DNA from: Spirochaeta sp.
GTDB lineage: Bacteria > Spirochaetota > Spirochaetia > DSM-27196 > SLAA01
DNA length: 5,687 nt
Reading direction: 5' to 3'
Assembly: GCA_020201015.1 (NCBI GenBank)
Contig: JAIVHN010000090.1
Coordinates: forward strand, 1-5,687
A program made the position numbers and the translations under genes. The notes below the pieces were generated by a model, which saw nothing but the letters and a program-made list of their open reading frames with translations, made no database searches and was not told the DNA's origin. Position 1 is the stretch's first letter. Every line of letters begins with the position of its first letter. Below are positions 1 to 4,608 of this stretch, piece after piece.

Positions 1-2
1 AC

Positions 3-1439
3 TACGATGTCTTCCGCAAGGTGCCACAGAGCGTGCCGCAGGCAGCCGAGTTTGAGCAGTACTTACGTTGGCCTATTACCATGGTGCCGGATCCAGCCGG
101 TGTTGAGGAGAGTTACGCCCGCGCCAACGAAGTGGAACTGGAAGGATTGTTGTCCCTTGTAGGCATAGAGCCTGACTATATCTACCAGTCACAACGATAT
201 CGCACCTCGGCCTACGCTGAAGGCATTCGCGCCGCGCTTGCCGCACGCGAGCAGATTCGGGCCTTGCTGAACGAACATCGAACCCAACCACTTCCAGACG
301 ACTGGTGGCCGGTTTCGGTGTTCAGTGGATTTACCAACAAGGACACAACGACCATTCTTGACTGGGACGGCGAATGGGACCTGACGTACCGCTGCGATGA
401 GAGCGGCACAAGTGAGACGGTTGATCTTCGCACTACGGCTCTCGTCAAGCTGCCGTGGCGCATCGACTGGCCTATGCGCTGGCAGTTTGAACATGTCGAT
501 TTCGAACCTGCTGGCAAGGATCATCACTCCGAGGGCGGCTCCTTTGACACTGCGCGTGGGGTCTCTGAACAGATCTATAACTGGAAGGCGCCGGTTACCT
601 TTCAGTACGACTTTATTAGCATTAAGGGCCGAGGCGGCAAGATCAGCTCCAGCAGCGGCGAGGTTGTAAGCCTGCGTGACGTGTTGGAGATCTACGAGCC
701 GGAAATCGTGCGGTATCTCTTTGCCGGGACTCGACCTAACAGCGAGTTTGCTATCTCTTTTGACATGGATGTAGTGAAGATCTATGAAGACTATGACCGC
801 TGCGAGCGGGTGTACTACGGTGTAGACGAGATTAGTGAAAAAAAGAGGGCAAAAGAACGCCGGATCTACGAACTCTCGCAGGTACACAAACCCGCCTCCG
901 AAGCTCCGTTTCAGATTGCGTTCCGCCACCTGTGCAGTCTTGTGCAAATTGCAGACTTTAATTATGAGCGTGCGCTTGAAATGGCACGTGTCGAGGCTGG
1001 CCGCCCTACGTTGTCCGAGGCGGACCGCGTGCGATTATTGCGGCGGGCGGCCTGTGCTGAGCGCTGGCTTGCCGACTTTGCGCCGGAGGACTTTCGGTTC
1101 CGCATGAAGACCGCCGAGCAAGGTCTGGTAGAGGTGGGCAGTGCCGAGGCTGCCGCTATAGCTGGTCTGGCCGAACTCCTCAAGAATCAATGGGACTCAC
1201 TGACCGACAAGGCGCTTGCAGAGGAGCTGTACCGCGTTTCTCGTGATGCCGGAGTAGAGCCCAAGGACTTTTTCGTGGTCATGTACAAGGTGCTCATAGG
1301 TAAGGAAAAAGGGCCGCGGCTTGCAGCCTTTATCCGTACGGTTGGGCGCGAGCGCGTGGTGGCCCTGCTGGAGCGGTATTCCGGAGATACCAGCTCGGGC
1401 TCGGCCGGTCATGGCGGAAAAGGGGAAAGCAATGAGTGA
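3..1439 (+). CDS. lysS: Class I lysyl-tRNA synthetase, 5'-truncated by the window edge
   Basis: This enzyme charges tRNA-Lys with lysine using ATP in the cytoplasm. The reading frame is open from position 3 (YDVFRKVP...), so the GTG at 21 is an internal codon rather than the start; 478 residues are visible. The family usually has a little over 500, so a few tens of N-terminal residues, including the HIGH motif, lie outside the window. Seen directly: the LysRS-I block PWRIDWPMRW, then GKDHHSEGGSFDTA, then the KMSKS-type loop KISSSSG at about residues 213-219 of the visible part, followed by a helical anticodon-binding C-terminal region and a Gly/Ser-rich polar tail. Class I LysRS is the archaeal type and is unrelated in fold to the class II LysRS of most bacteria; spirochaetes are a known bacterial exception. 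It overlaps rpiA by 8 bp, suggesting co-transcription and coupled translation. No frameshift or missing block is visible in the part present. Confidence 0.95.
   Translation, partial: YDVFRKVPQSVPQAAEFEQYLRWPITMVPDPAGVEESYARANEVELEGLLSLVGIEPDYIYQSQRYRTSAYAEGIRAALAAREQIRALLNEHRTQPLPDDWWPVSVFSGFTNKDTTTILDWDGEWDLTYRCDESGTSETVDLRTTALVKLPWRIDWPMRWQFEHVDFEPAGKDHHSEGGSFDTARGVSEQIYNWKAPVTFQYDFISIKGRGGKISSSSGEVVSLRDVLEIYEPEIVRYLFAGTRPNSEFAISFDMDVVKIYEDYDRCERVYYGVDEISEKKRAKERRIYELSQVHKPASEAPFQIAFRHLCSLVQIADFNYERALEMARVEAGRPTLSEADRVRLLRRAACAERWLADFAPEDFRFRMKTAEQGLVEVGSAEAAAIAGLAELLKNQWDSLTDKALAEELYRVSRDAGVEPKDFFVVMYKVLIGKEKGPRLAAFIRTVGRERVVALLERYSGDTSSGSAGHGGKGESNE
1421..1426 (+). promoter_or_regulatory. 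Ribosome binding site of rpiA
   Basis: AGGGGA lies inside the 3' end of lysS, 5 nt before ATG 1432. It supports 1432 over 1411 (no comparable site at the right distance) and over 1441. Because it is within lysS, ribosomes ending lysS translation could re-initiate here. Confidence 0.55.
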
Positions 1440-1965
1440 GATGAAAAAACTCCTTGGATTTCACGCGGTCGACCGCCTGAATGATCCACGAATTGCCGGA
1501 GTACTTGACCTGACTATTGACGGGGCCGACGAGATCGACCCCGCTGGAAACCTCACTAAGGGCGGTGGTGGGGCGCTGTTGCGTGAAAAGATTGCGGCTT
1601 TTTGTTCCCGACGCTATGTGATTGTGGGTGACGACAGTAAGCTGGTGCAGAGTCTTGGCGTGAGCTTCGCTATTCCTATCGAGGTTGTTCCGACGGCGCG
1701 GCGTGTGGTGCTGGAGGCTGTGCGGAGTATGGGGGCCGAGGTGTCGGTTCGCGAGGCGGTCAGAAAAATGGGGTACGTTATCACCGACAATGGAAACATC
1801 ATTATTGATGCTCGTTTTGGCACTCAGCACGACCCTGGCGAGCTTGAGCGGCGCCTTGACGCTATACCCGGGGTAGTAGAGACCGGACTTTTTGTGGGAA
1901 TGAAACCTGTGGTGTATTTGGGCGCTGGGGATGGAAGCATTCGCGAGTTACAGCTTAGCGAATAA
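1432..1965 (+). CDS. rpiA: Ribose-5-phosphate isomerase A with an internal in-frame deletion
   Basis: RpiA interconverts ribose-5-phosphate and ribulose-5-phosphate in the non-oxidative pentose phosphate pathway. The 177-residue product has the conserved core: DGADEID (D30, D33), KGGGGAL (K43), REKI (E52), VITDNGN, IPGVVETGLF. D30, D33, K43 and E52 match E. coli D81, D84, K94 and E103 with a constant offset of 51, using the E. coli sequence from memory. Residues 3-16 (EMKKLLGFHAVDRL) resemble the normal N-terminal helix, so the start looks genuine, but the sequence then jumps to LNDPRIAG. About 51 residues are absent, including the GTGSTA phosphate-binding loop and the following Ser/Thr-rich loop. 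The ATG at 1432 is chosen because AGGGGA (1421-1426) sits 5 nt upstream; ATG 1441 is possible. The lysS region upstream leaves no room for a longer N-terminus. The family call is certain; isomerase activity is doubtful unless the gap is an artefact. It may be a decaying gene. Confidence 0.9.
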   Translation: MSEMKKLLGFHAVDRLNDPRIAGVLDLTIDGADEIDPAGNLTKGGGGALLREKIAAFCSRRYVIVGDDSKLVQSLGVSFAIPIEVVPTARRVVLEAVRSMGAEVSVREAVRKMGYVITDNGNIIIDARFGTQHDPGELERRLDAIPGVVETGLFVGMKPVVYLGAGDGSIRELQLSE

Positions 1966-2839
1966 GTCGTCCCAACAGTGCATCTTTATGACGCCACTTG
2001 GGGTGAACCTTCACCCGCAAGTCAAGGTGTACTCGGTAGGGAAAGAGCTTACCTATTTCGCGTTGCGCCTGCTGCCGTATCGTTTTTATTTTCTCGCCAC
2101 CGTGTCCGACGACAATTCCTTTCTGGCTGTCGCGTTCGACAATGAGGAAGGCGCGTATCCAGAGGATGTTCTTTTCTCCCTCCTGTTTCTGTTCCATGTC
2201 GGCGACCTCAACATACAGGGCGTGCGGTAACTCTTCCTTGGTTTGGAGTATTGCCTTTTCCCGGATAATCTCGCTGACGCGGAATACCGGGTCCTGGTCG
2301 GTGTAGTAGTCCTCAGGGTACATCGGCTCACCCTCCGGCATCTCCAGATAAAGCCGGTCCAACAACTCCTCTAAACCCTCACCAGTAAACGCCGAAATCT
2401 CCAGCACTTCTGCGTCCGGCAGGCTTTCTAGGATAAAGTGAGCCGCTTCGCTGCGTGCACTTGAGGGCATGTCGATCTTGTTCAGGGCCACAATCACCGG
2501 CCGTGGGAGTTTAGCCACCAGCGCAAGCATATCGCGCTCTTCCTCTCCCGGAGGGCGTGTGGTGTCTACAAGGTAAAGAACTGCGTCAACCTCTTCGCAG
2601 GCACCACGTACGAGATCGACCATATGAATATTGAACTTTTTACTTGAGTGGTGATACCCGGGAGTGTCAATAAAAACCATCTGGCCTTGGTCTCTGTTCA
2701 CAATTCCGCGAACCTTGTTGCGGGTAGTCTGGGGAACATTTGAAACAATTGAGACTTTCTGTTCACAGAGAGCATTCAGCAATGTCGACTTACCTGCCGA
2801 CGGCCGACCAACTATTGCTGTAAAACCTGATTTTTGCAT
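1955..2839 (-). CDS. era: GTPase Era, ribosome assembly factor
   Basis: Era is an essential GTPase that binds the 3' end of 16S rRNA through a KH domain and checks late 30S subunit assembly. The 294-residue protein is complete and of normal length. G-domain motifs in order: G1 GRPSAGKST (11-19), G2 within QTTRN (37-41), G3 DTPG (58-61), G4 NKID (120-123), G5 SAF (149-151). The linker to the KH domain has the Era-type stretch EIIREK (190-195). The KH domain carries its GxxG loop in GIVVGHGGEKIK (241-252) and ends in the usual VKVHPKWR region. The G1 loop has SA where most bacteria have NV (GRPNVGKS); I recall similar variants in spirochaetes. On the minus strand, AAAGGG sits 4 nt before the start. 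The gene is divergent from clpP, and its 3' end overlaps that of rpiA by 11 bp. Confidence 0.97.
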   Translation of the reverse strand: MQKSGFTAIVGRPSAGKSTLLNALCEQKVSIVSNVPQTTRNKVRGIVNRDQGQMVFIDTPGYHHSSKKFNIHMVDLVRGACEEVDAVLYLVDTTRPPGEEERDMLALVAKLPRPVIVALNKIDMPSSARSEAAHFILESLPDAEVLEISAFTGEGLEELLDRLYLEMPEGEPMYPEDYYTDQDPVFRVSEIIREKAILQTKEELPHALYVEVADMEQKQEGEKNILWIRAFLIVERDSQKGIVVGHGGEKIKTIRQQAQREIGKLFPYRVHLDLRVKVHPKWRHKDALLGRLIR

Positions 2840-2918
2840 GCCGCCCTTTCATCCTTACTCAATTCTTGCTATATTTAGATCGAGCGAATAACCACCAGCA
2901 TACACGGAGCAACCCAGC
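2840..2918. promoter_or_regulatory. Divergent intergenic region between era and clpP
   Basis: This 79-bp spacer separates two divergent genes and should hold both promoters. It is AT-richer than its surroundings around 2855-2892. Plus-strand candidates are weak: TATATT at 2870-2875 with a poor -35 (TTTCAT, 2847-2852, 17-bp spacing), or TTGCTA (2866-2871) with AATAAC (2887-2892) at 15-bp spacing. On the minus strand only TAAATA-like hexamers are seen, with no convincing -35. GGAG at 2906-2909, 9 nt before ATG 2919, is the clpP ribosome binding site; AAAGGG read on the minus strand (2849-2844) serves era. Promoter presence is inferred from gene arrangement; the exact boxes are guesses. Confidence 0.4.
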
Positions 2919-3548
2919 ATGAATAGGCGTAATTTTTCCCTTTTCTCTCGATTAGACGATGACGACGACGACGACCAGGACGAACAAGACCAGAAAGACG
3001 AGTCCGGTCAAATGTTAATGACAAAGATGCTCAAAACCCGGACTATACTTCTTTCGGGTGAGGTGAATAAATCTTTAGCCGAACGTGTGGTCAGGCAGCT
3101 GCTGCTGCTTGAAGACTCAGGCGACGAGCCCATTCGCGTACTCATTGACTCACCCGGAGGTGATGTTGATGCCGGGTACGCAATCTTTGATATGATGCGC
3201 TTTGTAAAACCCAAGATCTATGCCGTTGGCATGGGCTTGGTCGCAAGTGCTGGAGCATTAATTCTGCTTGCCGCGGACAAAGAGAACCGTATTGGGCTAC
3301 CTAACTCACACTATCTTATTCACCAGCCCCTTTCTGGCATGCGTGGTGTGGCAACGGACATTGAGATTCACGCCCGGGAGATTGAAAAAACCCGTGCGCG
3401 CATCAACAAGCTCATTTCCGATGAAACTGGCCAACCCCTAGAGAAGGTAGAGAGGGACACCGACCGTGACTTCTGGATGGGCGCGCCGGAAGCGGTGGAG
3501 TATGGTCTTATCTCACGCGTGGTAAGCCAGCGTGTCGAGTTCGAGTAA
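2919..3548 (+). CDS. clpP: ClpP-family serine peptidase with acidic N-terminal tail
   Basis: This is the proteolytic subunit of a Clp protease, which forms a barrel that degrades proteins fed by a Clp ATPase in the cytoplasm. All three catalytic residues are present in normal contexts: S110 (VASAG), H135 (YLIHQP) and D184 (DTDRDFW). Other family marks are IDSPGGDVDAG (76-86), ATDIEIHAREI (145-155) and APEAVEYGLI (189-198). The 209-residue length is normal. The first 31 residues are unusual: seven consecutive Asp (13-19) followed by more D, E and Q replace the usual propeptide, and the FDIYSRLL-like segment that normally precedes the core is not recognisable (here QMLMTKMLKTRTILL). The Ser-loop reads ASAG rather than the common ASMG. 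These differences suggest a ClpP2-like paralogue such as spirochaetes carry beside a standard ClpP; which paralogue it is cannot be settled here. No Clp ATPase is in the window. ATG 2919 is supported by GGAG 9 nt upstream. The gene overlaps purC by 17 bp. Confidence 0.93.
   Translation: MNRRNFSLFSRLDDDDDDDQDEQDQKDESGQMLMTKMLKTRTILLSGEVNKSLAERVVRQLLLLEDSGDEPIRVLIDSPGGDVDAGYAIFDMMRFVKPKIYAVGMGLVASAGALILLAADKENRIGLPNSHYLIHQPLSGMRGVATDIEIHAREIEKTRARINKLISDETGQPLEKVERDTDRDFWMGAPEAVEYGLISRVVSQRVEFE
2955..2975 (+). repeat. GAC trinucleotide run encoding seven Asp in clpP
   Basis: Seven Asp codons in a row, GAC-GAT followed by five GAC, encode residues 13-19 of the ClpP-like protein. It is a short simple-sequence tract. 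A change by whole triplets would alter the length of the acidic tail without breaking the frame. Confidence 0.8.
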
Positions 3549-4554
3549 GAGTAGTGTAGCTAGCGCCGGTTCCCAAGATGCCTTTGGCGGCTTTGCCGAG
3601 GGCGAACTGGGCCAGCATTACTCAATCCGCAATGGAAAGGTGCGGCAGGTTGTCGACCTCGATAACGAGTTGCTTATAGTCACCACAGATCGGATATCGG
3701 CCTTTGACCGCATACTCGGGTTAGTGCCCTTTAAGGGCGAAATGCTTTCACGCCTTTCGGAGTACTGGTTCTTGGCAACCTCGGACATTATTCCCAACCA
3801 TTATCTCCAGAGTATTACTGGGCGAACTATGCTTGTACGCGCCTGCCAGCCGCTGCCGGTAGAGGTTGTGGTGCGTGGCTACCTCAGCGGTTCGGCCTGG
3901 CGTGACTATGCGGCTGGCAAACCTGTTTCCGGAATTCAACTTCCACCCGGGCTGCGGCAGGACCAGCGCTTGCCACAACCAATTCTCACCCCCTCTACCA
4001 AGGCCGAGCAAGGCCTCCACGATGCGCCGATAAGCTCAGCCGAGATTCTTAGGTCCGGGTTAGTCGCGCCCGATCTGTGGCGCCAGGTCGAGCAGGCCGC
4101 GCTCGAGCTCTTTGCGCGCGGAACGCTACGTGCAGGTGAGCGGGGGCTCGTTCTCGTGGACACCAAGTATGAGTTTGGCGTTGCCCCCGACGGCAGTCTC
4201 ATGCTCATTGACGAGTTACACACCCCCGACTCATCCCGGTTCAGGCGCCTGGACGAGCAACCTCAGCCGTCTGAAGCGCAGCGGCCGCCCGGAGCTGTCT
4301 CGCTGGCGCCGAGCCCGGATCGCGATTCAGCGCAGCGGCTGGACAAAGAGTACCTCCGGGAATGGCTTATGCAGCAGGGCTGGAGCGGGGAGGGTGAGCC
4401 GCCGGACATTCCGCCTGCAGTACTTGCCGAAACCGCCGAACGCTACAAAAAAAGTTTCGCGCTGCTTCGTGGACAGGAATTTTTGCCAAATTCAACGACT
4501 CACGAAGCAGAACGCACGCAAATCCTGTCTTTCTTAGATAAGCGGGAGTCTTAA
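3532..4554 (+). CDS. purC: Phosphoribosylaminoimidazole-succinocarboxamide (SAICAR) synthetase
   Basis: PurC joins aspartate to CAIR with ATP to make SAICAR in de novo purine synthesis, in the cytoplasm. Family marks in order: nucleotide-loop GKVR (35-38), TTDRISAFD (51-59), SAICAR signature 1 in PLPVEVVVRGYLSGSAW (107-123), LTPSTKAEQGLHD (152-164), signature 2 LVDTKYEFG (208-216), IDELHTPDSSR (226-236) and LDKEYLREWL (270-279). At 340 residues it is of the longer PurC type (about 300) rather than the short type of about 240. Extra length comes from a 20-odd residue polar N-terminus and a Pro/Ser/Gln-rich linker at about 240-268. GTG 3532 is chosen because no other convincing in-frame start precedes the conserved GKVR region; its ribosome binding site (GGTAAG, 3521-3526) is poor, so translation is probably coupled to clpP, whose last 17 bp it overlaps. 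No other pur gene is adjacent. Confidence 0.96.
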   Translation: MSSSSKSSVASAGSQDAFGGFAEGELGQHYSIRNGKVRQVVDLDNELLIVTTDRISAFDRILGLVPFKGEMLSRLSEYWFLATSDIIPNHYLQSITGRTMLVRACQPLPVEVVVRGYLSGSAWRDYAAGKPVSGIQLPPGLRQDQRLPQPILTPSTKAEQGLHDAPISSAEILRSGLVAPDLWRQVEQAALELFARGTLRAGERGLVLVDTKYEFGVAPDGSLMLIDELHTPDSSRFRRLDEQPQPSEAQRPPGAVSLAPSPDRDSAQRLDKEYLREWLMQQGWSGEGEPPDIPPAVLAETAERYKKSFALLRGQEFLPNSTTHEAERTQILSFLDKRES

Positions 4555-4593
4555 CGCGTAGGGGCAAGAGCTTTTTTGCCTGTCGGCTCCCGC
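4542..4593 (+). terminator. Nested inverted repeat after purC, possible weak terminator or mRNA structure
   Basis: GCGGGAGTC (4542-4550) can pair with GGCTCCCGC (4585-4593) in a 9-bp stem with one G-T pair. Inside it, GGCAA (4563-4567) pairs with TTGCC (4576-4580), enclosing part of a T6 run (4572-4577). The outer stem covers the purC stop codon and ends 2 nt before the next gene's ribosome binding site. A T-run does not follow the outer stem, so this is not a standard intrinsic terminator. It could instead protect the purC mRNA end or modulate the downstream start. The pairing is seen in the sequence; the role is inference. Confidence 0.35.
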
Positions 4594-4599
4594 GTAGGG
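4555..4599 (+). repeat. 9-bp direct repeat CGCGTAGGG in the purC-EEP spacer
   Basis: CGCGTAGGG occurs at 4555-4563, right after the purC stop codon, and again at 4591-4599, where it overlaps the ribosome binding site of the next gene. The copies start 36 nt apart. This may be chance or the trace of a small duplication; no function can be assigned. Confidence 0.5.
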
Positions 4600-4603
4600 A
4601 GGT
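4596..4603 (+). promoter_or_regulatory. Strong ribosome binding site of the EEP gene
   Basis: AGGGAGGT is a near-perfect Shine-Dalgarno sequence; its GGAGG (4598-4602) ends 6 nt before GTG 4609. It decides the start of the downstream gene, where two GTG codons stand side by side and no ATG is nearby. Confidence 0.8.
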
Positions 4604-4608
4604 AGACC

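Noticed and set aside
189..947. 252-codon open frame on the minus strand inside lysS
   Set aside because: It is antisense to a strongly conserved synthetase gene, has no recognisable domain, and looks like a by-product of the codon bias of lysS.
1321..1431. Longer rpiA start using TTG 1321 or ATG 1411
   Set aside because: The added residues come from lysS read in another frame and do not resemble the RpiA N-terminus or its GTGST loop; the ribosome binding site favours 1432.
1330..1830. 166-codon open frame on the minus strand across the lysS-rpiA junction
   Set aside because: It is a shadow of two conserved plus-strand genes, with no family resemblance.
1939..1963. ATTCGC/GCGAAT inverted repeat at the rpiA-era convergence, considered as a two-way terminator
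   Set aside because: The stem is only 6 bp with a 13-nt loop, and no T-run flanks it on either strand.
4112..4537. 141-codon open frame on the plus strand inside purC
   Set aside because: It is an alternative frame of purC with low-complexity sequence and no domain; purC itself is unambiguous here.
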